From NCBI RefSeq assembly GCF_001874625.1, contig NZ_CP017671.1:3286001-3350000 (forward strand): a stretch of DNA of 64,000 bases, read 5' to 3'. How positions within the stretch are numbered: position 1 is the first letter of the stretch; each line of letters begins with the position of its first letter. Of the stretch, positions 40,051-49,052 are shown piece after piece. The notes below the pieces were generated by a model. The model ran no database searches. It saw only the letters and a list, made by a program, of their open reading frames with translations, and was not told the DNA's origin. This DNA comes from Providencia rettgeri. Its GTDB lineage: Bacteria; Pseudomonadota; Gammaproteobacteria; Enterobacterales; Enterobacteriaceae. The position numbers and the translations under genes were made by a program.

Positions 40051-41940
40051 ATAAGTATACCCATACAACCCGTTCTCGAACTCTGCCACAAAATCTTTCT
40101 GTAGCTGCTCACTCAGCCCCGTCCCTTTAACTTGCTCAGTAAAGCTTTCTAATAACACTTCAGGAACCAGTTTAACGTATTGCAGCATATCAGCCACGGA
40201 GTCGCCTTCTTCACTTTGTAAGTAACGCACATTACCTTGGCTATCAACCCATACATCTATCGCAGCGGTATCACCGAATAAATTATGCATGTTGCCTAAA
40301 ATTTCCTGATATGCACCAATCATAAAGAAACCAATCATTGGTGGGTTTTCTGGGTCATAAGCAGGCATTGGCATGGTGGTTTCAACCCCATCGCCATCGA
40401 CATAATGGTCAATAATACCGTCAGAATCACATGTTATGTCTAACAATACAGCACGGCGGTCTAATGGTTTATCTAGCCCCTCAATCGGCAATACAGGGAA
40501 AACTTGGTCAATACCCCATGAGTCTGGTAATGACTGGAATAAGGAGAAATTAACATAGAACTTATCTGCCATACGTTCTTGAAGTTCATCGATTATTGGA
40601 CGATGAGCACGGTTACTCGGGTCCAAATCTTGTTGAATACGGCGGCAAATATTAAGATACAACTCTTCAGCCCATGCACGTTGAGTTAAATCTAAAACAC
40701 CATGTGCGTATTGGGTATGCGCTTCTTGTAAGTCAAACTGACTATCATGTAACCATTCACGCAACGAGCGGCTATTCCCTTGATGTTGCATCGATTCCCA
40801 TGTGTCCCACAATGAAATAAGTGAGCGCGGGGCATCTTCATTTGGTGGTGATGTCTTAGTAAATTCGTTGCGCTCTACACCAATCACATTGGAAACTAAA
40901 ACGGTATGATGCGCCGTTAACGCACGGCCAGATTCAGTGATAACCGTTGGGTGTGGTAACCCAAACTCTTCACAAGCATCACCAATAGCCCAAATCACGT
41001 TGTTAGCGTATTCATTTAAACCATAGTTAACTGAGCAATCAGATTGGGAGCGAGTCCCCTCATAGTCAACACCTAGACCACCGCCCACATCAAAACATTG
41101 AATATTGACGCCTATACGATGTAGTTCCACATAAAAACGCGCGGATTCACGAACACCCGTGGCAATATCACGAATATTTGCCATCTGAGAACCCAGATGA
41201 AAATGAAGCAGTTGCAAGCTGTCTAAACGACCTGCATTACGCAGGATTTCGACTAACTGTAATACTTGAGTCGCAGCCAAACCAAATTTGGATTTTTCAC
41301 CACCACTAGCTTGCCATTTACCAGACCCTTGCGAAGCAAGACGGGCACGTACCCCTAAGCGTGGAGTGACATCGAGGCTTTTAGCTTCTGCGAGTACCAT
41401 CTCAATTTCGGACATTTTTTCGATCACCAGATAAACTTTGTGACCTAATTTTTCCCCAATCAGAGCTAAGCGAATGTATTCACGGTCTTTATAACCGTTA
41501 CAAACAATCACTGTCTGTGTTTTGCCTGCATTGGCTAAAACAGCCATTAACTCTGCTTTAGAGCCCGCTTCTAGCCCTAATGGTTCCCCCGAATTGACTA
41601 AAGATTCAATCACACGGCGTTGTTGGTTGACTTTGATAGGATAAACAAGGAAATAATCCCCCTTGTAGCCATAAGATTCACGAGCACGTCTAAACGCCGC
41701 ATTTATTGAGCGAAGGCGATGCTGTAGAATTTGTGGGAAGCAAAACAAAGCAGGTAAACGTAAATGCTGTTGTTCTTCTTTGACCTCGTTTACAAGGTCA
41801 GCTAAATCAACAAAGGTGTCAGGGTTTTCAGGATTAGGGCAAACACAGACATTTCCGCGCTCATTCACCTGATAGTAACCACCACCCCAATACGCAATAT
41901 TGTAAGTCTGGCGCATTTTGCGAGCGATATTATCATTCAT
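40036..41940 (-). CDS. speA: Biosynthetic arginine decarboxylase SpeA
   Basis: PLP-dependent fold-III decarboxylase producing agmatine for putrescine synthesis. It has 634 residues, opening with the [14 protein letters not shown] region. The PLP lysine is in YPIKVNQQR (near residue 100), with HFHLGSQ and [10 protein letters not shown] following. It ends YTYLEDE; the last two codons and stop come from the integrated element but keep the native amino acids. Divergent from metK, as in E. coli. Confidence 0.96.
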   Translation of the reverse strand: MNDNIARKMRQTYNIAYWGGGYYQVNERGNVCVCPNPENPDTFVDLADLVNEVKEEQQHLRLPALFCFPQILQHRLRSINAAFRRARESYGYKGDYFLVYPIKVNQQRRVIESLVNSGEPLGLEAGSKAELMAVLANAGKTQTVIVCNGYKDREYIRLALIGEKLGHKVYLVIEKMSEIEMVLAEAKSLDVTPRLGVRARLASQGSGKWQASGGEKSKFGLAATQVLQLVEILRNAGRLDSLQLLHFHLGSQMANIRDIATGVRESARFYVELHRIGVNIQCFDVGGGLGVDYEGTRSQSDCSVNYGLNEYANNVIWAIGDACEEFGLPHPTVITESGRALTAHHTVLVSNVIGVERNEFTKTSPPNEDAPRSLISLWDTWESMQHQGNSRSLREWLHDSQFDLQEAHTQYAHGVLDLTQRAWAEELYLNICRRIQQDLDPSNRAHRPIIDELQERMADKFYVNFSLFQSLPDSWGIDQVFPVLPIEGLDKPLDRRAVLLDITCDSDGIIDHYVDGDGVETTMPMPAYDPENPPMIGFFMIGAYQEILGNMHNLFGDTAAIDVWVDSQGNVRYLQSEEGDSVADMLQYVKLVPEVLLESFTEQVKGTGLSEQLQKDFVAEFENGLYGYTYLEDE

Positions 41941-42655
41941 AACAAACTCCTAATATGGAGGGGTGAGTGACGCGTTCTCCTTCCGATGCATGTAATTACG
42001 ACATGGCACGACAAGACAGTTATGTCGGGGAAACGGCAATACTCAGATTTTAATAAAAAGTGCTTAGAACATCTAAACAGTGACAATATACGACCTTAAG
42101 CTGACAAATTAATGACTCAGCCTCAAAGGTGTATTAGAGATGTGACGGTAACTTCGTGATGAAGTAAAGAATGACAGGAAAGTAAACGCCAATGTCACGC
42201 GGCGATCCGCAAATGACGGTTGGATACTGTTATTCAGTAGATTATGGTTCATTCCCCATTAACCCCCAATATAACTGTTTAACCCTTTAAAATTTCAATG
42301 TTGTAGCACTATTTTGGCAGGTTGACCTGTTGATTTAAGCTATATCACCTTGTTTTTTATTGAAATTCAAAAGTTTATAAACATTCCTGATAGATAGCAG
42401 GGATTTTATTTTACCTGCTGGTATATAACGGGAAATAACAACCATCCGTTACGGTCGCTGTTTATACATCTATTACGCTCAAAAAGCAAAACCAAAATAA
42501 CTAAATTGAGATAAAACTTTATGGGTCGTTGTTTTGTGCTCTAGCCGTTTTTTGTATAAATAGAGGTAGAAATTTTTGCTGTATGAGACTAAAATAGACG
42601 TCTAGATGTTAAAACATCCAATTATAAATCTGCGAATTCTTAAGGTATTAATCTC
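41941..42655. other. speA-metK divergent regulatory region
   Basis: 715 bp. Holds the speA leader and, at its right end, MetJ boxes before metK. A 13-codon frame (MHRKENASLTPPY) on the minus strand just before speA is too short and weakly supported to call. No RNA gene recognised. Confidence 0.5.
42596..42619 (+). promoter_or_regulatory. MetJ operator (three met boxes) before metK
   Basis: Three consecutive 8-mers, AGACGTCT, AGATGTTA and AAACATCC, lie about 37 bp before the metK ATG. The first is a perfect met box and the others match at most positions. MetJ with S-adenosylmethionine binds such tandem boxes, so metK is under product feedback. A TAAAAT box just upstream may be the -10. Confidence 0.8.
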
Positions 42656-43807
42656 ATGGCTACACATCTCTTTACTTCTGAGTCTGTATCAGAAGGGCAT
42701 CCAGATAAAATTGCTGATCAAATCTCTGATGCAGTACTTGATGCTATTCTAGAACAAGACCCGAAAGCTCGCGTTGCCTGCGAAACCTACGTCAAAACAG
42801 GTATGGTGATGGTTGGGGGAGAAATCACCACCAGTGCTTGGGTTGATATTGAAGAAATCACACGCAAAACGGTTCGCGAAATCGGTTATACCAGCTCCGA
42901 AATGGGCTTTGATGCCAATTCATGTGCGGTCTTAAGTGCCATTGGTAAACAATCACCTGATATCAATCAAGGTGTTGATCGTATCGACCCATCAGAACAA
43001 GGTGCAGGTGACCAAGGTCTTATGTTTGGTTATGCCACTAATGAAACTGATGTATTAATGCCAGCGCCAATTACTTATGCACATCGCTTAGTTCAACGCC
43101 AAGCAGATGTACGTAAAAATGGCACCTTACCTTGGTTACGTCCAGATGCAAAAAGTCAGGTTACCTTTCAATATGACAACAATAAAATTGTCGGTATTGA
43201 TGCGGTGGTTTTATCCACTCAGCATTCTGAAGAAATTCAACAAAAAGACCTGCATGAAGCCGTAATGGAAGAAATCATTAAACCTGTTCTTCCTGCTGAA
43301 TGGTTAAGTTCTGCAACTAAATATTTTATTAACCCAACAGGTCGCTTTGTCATTGGGGGCCCAATGGGTGACTGTGGTTTGACTGGCCGTAAAATCATCG
43401 TTGATACATACGGTGGTATGGCTCGTCATGGTGGTGGTGCTTTTTCTGGTAAAGACCCTTCTAAAGTCGACCGCTCCGCGGCTTATGCTGCACGCTATGT
43501 TGCAAAAAATATTGTGGCTGCAGGGCTTGCAGACCGCTGCGAGATCCAAGTTTCTTATGCTATTGGTGTCGCTGAGCCAACCTCTATTATGGTCGAAACA
43601 TTTGGTACGGCTAAAGTAGATGAATCGTTATTAATTAAATTAGTACGTGAATTCTTTGACTTACGCCCTTACGGTTTAATTAATATGCTTGACCTTCTAC
43701 ACCCAATTTATCAGCAAACTGCATCATATGGCCATTTTGGTCGTTCGCAATTCCCTTGGGAAAAAACGGATAAAGCTGAATTATTGCGCAGTGCCGCTGG
43801 CTTATAA
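42656..43807 (+). CDS. metK: S-adenosylmethionine synthetase MetK
   Basis: Makes SAM from methionine and ATP. It has 383 residues. Signatures: [20 protein letters not shown] at the N-terminus, [12 protein letters not shown] and [19 protein letters not shown]. Strong host-type codon pattern. Preceded by met boxes and followed by a terminator at 43834. Confidence 0.97.
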   Translation: MATHLFTSESVSEGHPDKIADQISDAVLDAILEQDPKARVACETYVKTGMVMVGGEITTSAWVDIEEITRKTVREIGYTSSEMGFDANSCAVLSAIGKQSPDINQGVDRIDPSEQGAGDQGLMFGYATNETDVLMPAPITYAHRLVQRQADVRKNGTLPWLRPDAKSQVTFQYDNNKIVGIDAVVLSTQHSEEIQQKDLHEAVMEEIIKPVLPAEWLSSATKYFINPTGRFVIGGPMGDCGLTGRKIIVDTYGGMARHGGGAFSGKDPSKVDRSAAYAARYVAKNIVAAGLADRCEIQVSYAIGVAEPTSIMVETFGTAKVDESLLIKLVREFFDLRPYGLINMLDLLHPIYQQTASYGHFGRSQFPWEKTDKAELLRSAAGL

Positions 43808-43833
43808 TTTATTTAGTTAATACCGTAAAGTAA

Positions 43834-43864
43834 AAAACCCATCTGCTAATGATGGGTTTTTATT
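43834..43864 (+). terminator. metK terminator
   Basis: AAAACCCATC and GATGGGTTTT form a 10-bp stem with a 7-nt loop followed by more T. The A run on the other side lets it also act for the converging YeeE/YedE operon. Confidence 0.85.
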
Positions 43865-43890
43865 GTCGATAATATCGTCATATAAATGGC

Positions 43891-44301
43891 TTAATTTTTT
43901 TGTGTAAATTGGAAAATTGCCATTCCTGCTATCATAGCTAATGTAAATATAACCCCTTGAGTAACCCCCATTCCTGTTAATAGCAAGGCAGGTCCTGGGC
44001 AAATACCTGCAAGCCCCCATCCAACACCAAATAACACGCTGCCCGTAATCAGCTTTTTATCAATTATTTGGTTAGTTGGTATTTGTAATGGACAACTCAG
44101 GATACTTACTCGTTTTCTTTTGATAAAAACATAGGAAACCCCACTAATCACCATTGCCACTGCCATTGTGACAAGTAAGGACGGGTCCCAATTCCCCGTA
44201 ATATCAAGAAAGGATAGAATTTTAGCCGGGTTTCCCATCCCCGCTATCACCAAACCTAAACCAAATAATATTCCTGATATCAGTGCAATTATAATTGGCA
44301 T
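43891..44301 (-). CDS. YeeE/YedE-family half transporter, second subunit (PmpB-like)
   Basis: 136 residues with four hydrophobic segments. It has the paired motif of half-size YeeE/YedE (sulfur-compound) channels: GLGLVIAGMGNPAKILSFLDI and GVGWGLAGICPGPALL, whose conserved Cys is thought to bind sulfur substrates. It starts 4 bp after the end of the preceding half-gene and lies in an operon with an ArsR-type regulator, so a thiosulfate or polysulfide transport role fits. Confidence 0.82.
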   Translation of the reverse strand: MPIIIALISGILFGLGLVIAGMGNPAKILSFLDITGNWDPSLLVTMAVAMVISGVSYVFIKRKRVSILSCPLQIPTNQIIDKKLITGSVLFGVGWGLAGICPGPALLLTGMGVTQGVIFTLAMIAGMAIFQFTQKN

Positions 44302-44305
44302 TCAC

Positions 44306-44742
44306 TTATCCCCTTAGCCCGTACTGGTTAGCAAGCGCTACGGTTACAAAAGCCACAAGCATAAAAATAATTACGGCAACAATGGAGCGACGAGAAAACC
44401 TCGACATACCGCAAATGCCATGGCCACTGGTACATCCCCCCCTAAACGCGTGCCAAAGCCAACAAATAGACCTGCTAGAATTAAAACTGGTACGCTAGCC
44501 GTAATATTTACTTCTGGCGTATAAGCAAACCAAGTGAATAACAACGGGGCAATCATCAATCCAATGATAAAAGCCGCCTTCCATGCCGTATCACCTTTTA
44601 TCGGTCTTAGTAAACCACCTAAAATGCCGCTAATCCCTGCTATTCGTCCGTTAAAAACTAATAAAATTGCCGCTGCCAACCCAATCAGCACGCCCCCTAT
44701 CGCAGCGGATATCGGGGTAAAATTAGCCCAATCAATCACCAT
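44306..44742 (-). pseudogene. YeeE/YedE-family half transporter, first subunit (PmpA-like), frameshifted
   Basis: Starts MVIDWANFTPISAAIGG at ATG 44742 (GGAG upstream). The frame as read ends early at 44371 with a nonsense tail after GFGTRLGG. Adding one G to the seven-G run at 44436-44442 restores [20 protein letters not shown] and the expected membrane helix down to a stop at 44306, 4 bp before the next gene. The essential GCTSGHG motif is therefore out of frame. This is a one-base loss in a homopolymer: a real mutation, a phase-variable tract or a sequencing error. Confidence 0.75.
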
Positions 44743-44743
44743 G

Positions 44744-45067
44744 TTAGTTCTCCTTTGCCGGGCAATAAAGTTGATATAACGTATTAAGTAGCGTGAATAG
44801 TTTTTCATCTGCTATTGCATAGTAAATGCGTTTACCCTCACGACGAGTTGTCACTAAGCCTTCATTTCGTAACACAGTCAGTTGTTGTGATAAGGTGGGC
44901 TGTTGGATACCCAGTTGTTCCTCTAATTCACTGACGCAAGCTTCCCCCTGTGTTAATTGGCAAAGTAGGATTAAGCGATCAGGATTCCCCAGTGTTTTTA
45001 ATAATGATGCAGTTTGTGTTGCTGCTTGCTTCATCGCAAAAAGCAATTCTTCTGGTGTATTATTCAT
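44744..45067 (-). CDS. ArsR-family regulator, BigR/SqrR-like
   Basis: 107 residues with a winged HTH (SELEEQLGIQQPTLSQQLTVLRNEGLV). Two cysteines, one in GEACVSEL before the HTH and one in LYCPAKEN at the C-terminus, are placed as in persulfide-sensing BigR/SqrR repressors, which form a tetrasulfide link. Metal-binding ELCVCDL-type sites are absent. It is the first gene of the operon with the two YeeE/YedE genes, so it likely represses them until reactive sulfur appears. Confidence 0.82.
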   Translation of the reverse strand: MNNTPEELLFAMKQAATQTASLLKTLGNPDRLILLCQLTQGEACVSELEEQLGIQQPTLSQQLTVLRNEGLVTTRREGKRIYYAIADEKLFTLLNTLYQLYCPAKEN

Positions 45068-45092
45068 ATAGTCACGTTAGTTATCTTTATTA

Positions 45093-45126
45093 TGTATTAT
45101 TATAATATATATTTTTATATAATAAT
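45093..45126. promoter_or_regulatory. AT-rich inverted repeat, candidate ArsR-type operator
   Basis: Upstream of the ArsR gene, TATTATTATA and TATATAATAAT arms flank a short A/T core. ArsR/BigR repressors bind similar AT-rich imperfect palindromes overlapping the -10 of their own promoter. Low complexity limits confidence. Confidence 0.4.
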
Positions 45127-45175
45127 CGTCAAATTTTACTTGTTTGCCTTGCTCACCTTCACGTATCCTTAACTT

Positions 45176-45709
45176 ATGAAAACGATTAGAGTCCCTATTT
45201 TTTTACAGCAACGAGTCATGAGCACCCTACGGGAAAAGCTCGCGTTGGCGGAACAAAAACTTGAACAAGCTTTTCCAGAACCCAAACTCAATTACAAACA
45301 ACGCGGCACAACAGCTGGTAGTGCTTACTTAAAAGAATGGGAAATTCGTATTAATCCAATATTACTAATTGAAAATACACATCTTTTCATCGATGAGGTT
45401 GTTCCTCATGAACTGGCTCACTTATTGGTTTTTAAGGTGTTCGGTCGACAGGGAATTGCGCCCCATGGCAAAGAATGGAAATGGATGATGCAACATGTGC
45501 TAGAAGTGGATGCAAACCGTACTCATCGTTTTTCAGTCGCAACAGTAAAAAGTAAAACCTTTAATTATACCTGTGCCTGTAAAACAACCCATGAATTAAC
45601 AATACGTCGTCATAACAAAGTGATGAGAGGTGAAAACCAATATTTGTGTCGTCGATGTGGGGAAATTTTAAAACCGAAGGAAGTTAGTGCCGCTACGGCA
45701 GAAAATTAA
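45176..45709 (+). CDS. sprT: SprT family zinc metalloprotease-like protein
   Basis: 177 residues. The HExxH motif is present in [13 protein letters not shown], with [11 protein letters not shown] following, and a C-terminal zinc ribbon ([10 protein letters not shown] and CRRCGEIL) completes the SprT/Spartan-like fold. It matches E. coli SprT along its length. In eukaryotic relatives this fold digests DNA-protein crosslinks; the bacterial role is not settled. Located near metK as in E. coli, though galP is missing. Confidence 0.93.
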   Translation: MKTIRVPIFLQQRVMSTLREKLALAEQKLEQAFPEPKLNYKQRGTTAGSAYLKEWEIRINPILLIENTHLFIDEVVPHELAHLLVFKVFGRQGIAPHGKEWKWMMQHVLEVDANRTHRFSVATVKSKTFNYTCACKTTHELTIRRHNKVMRGENQYLCRRCGEILKPKEVSAATAEN

Positions 45710-45739
45710 CCTTCCGCCGTAGCAAATTCAACATGTCTC

Positions 45740-46810
45740 TTAAGCAAACTCCGTCATCACTAATTTGGCAATTTCGAAGTAGATAATCAAACCTGTGCCG
45801 TCAATAAAAGTCGCAATAAACGGTGCCGATACGACTGCTGGGTCTACTTTTAGTTTCTTTAATACCATTGGTATAATTGAAGAAACAATCGCACTCCACA
45901 TAGTGATAGCGACAATTGTTAAGCTTACAACAATCGTTACTTCGTGACCAACGCCTAAGATCCAAGCACGAATTAAAGCAGCCCCACCAATAGTGACAGC
46001 AACTAAAAATGAAGTAGAAACCTCTTTTTTCAGCACTGCACCAAGGTTACGTAAGCTAACTTCTCCCAACGCCATTGCACGAACTAGCGTTGACGTAATT
46101 TGAGTACCGCTGTTGCCACCAGTACCAATCAATAATGGGATAAAGAACGCAAGTGAAATTGCTGCTTCAAGTTGTTCTTCAAATGCTTTTAATACTGTCC
46201 CTGTATAGGCTTCAGCGACAAATAACATTAACAACCAAACTACACGTTTACGCCACAGTGTTACTGGACTAGTCGTTAAATAAGGCTCATCAAGCGGTGT
46301 CGTTGCGCCTTGTAACTGCGCATCAAGTGTATTCTCATCTTCAATCAGTTCTGCGATATCTTGCGGACGCAAAACACCCATTAATTTGCCAAATTGCACA
46401 ACAGGGATCATATCTAGACCACTATGGTTAATCAGGTCATAGACATCATGACGAGATTGTTCTGGTGCAACCGAAAAATAATTGTGCCGCATAATATCAG
46501 ACACTAATAAATCTTCTGGAGAAGCTAACAATGATTTAACTGAAAGAATTCCATTTAAATAATTGTCGCTATCAACAACAAATAAATAAGTCGGAATTTG
46601 TTCGCCATCAAGGTGTTCAATAAGGTTTTGTTTTACACAGGCGATTGAATCTGCGACAGAAACTGGTAGATATGATTGGCTCATATATGCACTAACAGTT
46701 GCGTCATCAATTTTAGGCTGCTGTGTATTGTGGTTTTTAAGGCGCGTGCCTTTCATCGCGGATTGAGCAATTGCAACTGCTCCCGCTTTGTTTTGAGAAG
46801 TGAATGTCAT
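45740..46810 (-). CDS. mgtE: MgtE-family magnesium transporter lacking the N domain
   Basis: 356 residues, against about 450 for typical MgtE: the N-terminal Mg-sensing superhelix is missing. A CBS pair is present (YMSQSYLPVSVADSI; DIMRHNYFSVAPEQSRHDVYDLINHSGLDMIPVV). Five membrane helices follow, containing PLLIGTGGNSGTQITSTLVRAMALGE and SAPFIATFIDGTGLIIYFEIAK with the pore and Mg-binding Asp. It is controlled by an M-box leader. E. coli has no mgtE, so this is a Morganellaceae-type Mg supply route. Confidence 0.9.
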   Translation of the reverse strand: MTFTSQNKAGAVAIAQSAMKGTRLKNHNTQQPKIDDATVSAYMSQSYLPVSVADSIACVKQNLIEHLDGEQIPTYLFVVDSDNYLNGILSVKSLLASPEDLLVSDIMRHNYFSVAPEQSRHDVYDLINHSGLDMIPVVQFGKLMGVLRPQDIAELIEDENTLDAQLQGATTPLDEPYLTTSPVTLWRKRVVWLLMLFVAEAYTGTVLKAFEEQLEAAISLAFFIPLLIGTGGNSGTQITSTLVRAMALGEVSLRNLGAVLKKEVSTSFLVAVTIGGAALIRAWILGVGHEVTIVVSLTIVAITMWSAIVSSIIPMVLKKLKVDPAVVSAPFIATFIDGTGLIIYFEIAKLVMTEFA

Positions 46811-46819
46811 TTTTTTAGT

Positions 46820-46859
46820 CCCTATTACTGTTGGTTACTCAAACAGTACTCAAATAGGG
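46820..46859 (-). promoter_or_regulatory. Expression-platform hairpin before mgtE
   Basis: On the minus strand CCCTATT pairs with AATAGGG and ACTGTT with AACAGT. The AGGG in the 3' arm is the likely ribosome binding site, 8-9 bp before the ATG. Mg-bound aptamer could favour this hairpin and block translation. No T run follows, so control looks translational. Confidence 0.6.
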
Positions 46860-46879
46860 GCGAAACCAGATGAGAGAAT

Positions 46880-47065
46880 GCAAAAGCTATCTCTTCGTCT
46901 CGGTTTTAGCACTATACAACGTATCCTGTATTGAGCAGGAAGTTACATGGGGATATACCTTCGGTCGATATATCCTGTCCTAATCTTGGGCGTCTCTCGA
47001 CGTCGTCAGATCAGTAACCTATGTTTGTATAGGAGCCTCGCCTAACGAGATACTGCACTTTGGAT
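46880..47065 (-). ncRNA. M-box (ykoK) magnesium riboswitch
   Basis: The minus strand shows the conserved M-box blocks in order: CGTTAGGCGAGGCTCCTATA (about 47045-47026), AACATAGG...TACTG, ACGTCGAGAGACGCC, ACAGGATATATC, and at the 3' side TAGTGCTAAAACCGAGACGAA. These match the ykoK leader family that senses Mg2+. It precedes an MgtE transporter, the commonest partner. A TATAAT box at 47080-47075 would start the RNA just upstream. Confidence 0.92.
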
Positions 47066-47080
47066 GCGGCGCGAATTATA

Positions 47081-47634
47081 CCCATTGATAAATTAATTAC
47101 TAGTCTCTATCTACGTTTTTTTACGCATAGTAAACTTATTGTTTAGGGTTTGTTTAAGTTTATATTTAATATAAATTCATCAAGTAACAATTTGTAAAAA
47201 ACAATAAATTATAATGTTTTTGTTATAAAAACATTATAATAAAACAGTAACCACATCAATAATAACCAAGAAAACAAAAATAACATTAAAGATATAATTT
47301 AATAAAATTAATTAAATTCACCCTTATTCCTTGCCTTACAGCATAAATATCAAAACCCATGACTCCAAGCATTATTAAATAAACCACTCACTCTTTATTG
47401 GTGTATCATAAATTACTAACACTAATTATTTGAGTGGTTTTTAAAACCAACAACAATCAAATTTAAAAATTAATTAGTAAGAAAATACACTTAAAGCGAT
47501 ATTTAATTCGAATATATTAACAAAAAATGAATTATTAATTCTTAATAATAATTTTTAGATGTCAATTCAGAATTAAATATCACTAGAATTATCTTAGAAT
47601 ATTTTCTAATTTATTTAACAGTGAAAGTTTTATT
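47081..47634. other. Intergenic region before the HEAT-like gene
   Basis: About 550 bp of AT-rich DNA. ACCACTCA (near 47382) and TGAGTGGT (near 47431) followed by TTTTTAAAA could form a long-loop hairpin. Nothing else supported. Confidence 0.4.
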
Positions 47635-47871
47635 ATGGATAAAGTAATTGTAGGTATGTTAACAAATTTAACATACAGAGTGAATGATGAAATAAAAATC
47701 GCAGCAATTTCAGCATTAGGCGATTTTAAAGCAACAATTGAATATCATGATGCCATCATACGCATCATAGATTTATGCCAAGACCCAAATAAAGAAGTCG
47801 CAGTTTCAGCAATTAATACATTGAGTAAATTGTCTGTTTATTTCATACATAGTCCAAAAATAGAACACTAA
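47635..47871 (+). CDS. Small HEAT-repeat-like protein
   Basis: 78 residues that read as two alpha-helical HEAT-type repeats: DEIKIAAISALGDFKATIEYHDAIIRIIDLC and then DPNKEVAVSAINTLSKLS. Such repeats mediate protein contacts. Length equals about two repeats, so it could be a scaffold fragment or complete small protein. There is no strong ribosome binding site (GTGAAAG region upstream). Function unknown. Confidence 0.6.
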   Translation: MDKVIVGMLTNLTYRVNDEIKIAAISALGDFKATIEYHDAIIRIIDLCQDPNKEVAVSAINTLSKLSVYFIHSPKIEH

Positions 47872-47970
47872 AAACCCTTATTATGCGTACGTTAAATTTA
47901 TATTATTTCGTATTGTGTAGCACTGCCCCATTATTTTTATAATGAGACAGCCTAACGACGTTAAATAACC

Positions 47971-48975
47971 TTACTCGATTTCAGTGTCGCCTTGTAATTG
48001 GCAGCTGCAGGCTAAAACATAACCTTCGGCAATCTCTGCTTCAGTCAATGTCATCGTACTGGATGTGGTGTAATTTCCTGATAATACCTTTGTTTTACAA
48101 CTACCACAGACACCTGCACGGCACGCCGCGATAACCGGCTGTTTATTTTGTTCTAATGCAGACAATAAAGAGGTACCAACTGGTACTTTAAAATTCACTA
48201 AACGCTGACGAATTTTTAATGTCAGAACATCTTCGCTATCAATAGCCTCTGGTTCGGTAGAAAAGCGCTCCATAAAGAATTGCTCAGCAGGGACGCCTAA
48301 ATTTGCAGCAAATTGCTGCGCATTTTTCATATATGGAACTGGGCCACATGTCATTACGATACGTGAATGAATATCGGGTACTAGTACTTTTAGTTTTTCT
48401 TCGGTTAAACGACCCTGTGCAACCTCCCCATTATCTGGAGTTTCAGCCATTACACACAGCTGTAGCCTATCTGGATATAATTGGGTTAATTGTTGCCATT
48501 CTTGTGCAAAAATGACTTGTTGGTTATCGCGAACATTGAATAATACTTTGACGTTTGCCTCAGGACGATTTGCCATTAGCCAACGAGTCATAGACATAAT
48601 CGGCGTCACGCCACAACCTGCCGCCAGCATTAAATATTGTTGGTTTTCTACATTAGCGCAAGTGAATTCCCCTTGAGCGGCTGAAAGCCAAAGGTAATCA
48701 CCCTCTTTAACAGAACGTGTGAGCCAATTTGACCCCATACCATCTGCTAATCGCCTGACTGTAATCGAAATAAAACGACTTTGCCCTGGTGATGATGAAA
48801 GAGTATAAGCACGCATGACCTCATCACTATTTTTAATACTAACCAAAGCATATTGCCCTGGTGAATACATATAGAAATCGTGATTAATAAGATTGATAGT
48901 CCAAACATCCGCTGTTTCTTGAATAATAGAATGAATTTGCATCCTATTTGGACATAAACTGCTTGGCATTGTCAT
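47971..48975 (-). CDS. hcr: NADH oxidoreductase Hcr
   Basis: Reductase partner of the hybrid-cluster protein. 334 residues: FAD-binding domain (MRAYTLSSSPGQ, RxYS-type), NAD-binding domain (AAGCGVTPIMSM) and a C-terminal plant-type 2Fe-2S domain with CRAGVCGSCKTKVLSG and a fourth Cys in ACSCQL. It lies about 80 bp downstream of hcp on the same strand; together they reduce NO and relieve nitrosative stress. Confidence 0.93.
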   Translation of the reverse strand: MTMPSSLCPNRMQIHSIIQETADVWTINLINHDFYMYSPGQYALVSIKNSDEVMRAYTLSSSPGQSRFISITVRRLADGMGSNWLTRSVKEGDYLWLSAAQGEFTCANVENQQYLMLAAGCGVTPIMSMTRWLMANRPEANVKVLFNVRDNQQVIFAQEWQQLTQLYPDRLQLCVMAETPDNGEVAQGRLTEEKLKVLVPDIHSRIVMTCGPVPYMKNAQQFAANLGVPAEQFFMERFSTEPEAIDSEDVLTLKIRQRLVNFKVPVGTSLLSALEQNKQPVIAACRAGVCGSCKTKVLSGNYTTSSTMTLTEAEIAEGYVLACSCQLQGDTEIE

Positions 48976-49052
48976 TGCTTCACTCCTTTATAGGGGGTCA
49001 CAGCCCCCTTCTCTCATATCGGTATTTTAAACGGGTTCAGTCGTCTTACTAA

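Noticed and set aside
41946-41987. 13-codon leader ORF before speA
   Set aside because: No supporting ribosome binding site for its own start and no recognisable regulatory codon pattern.
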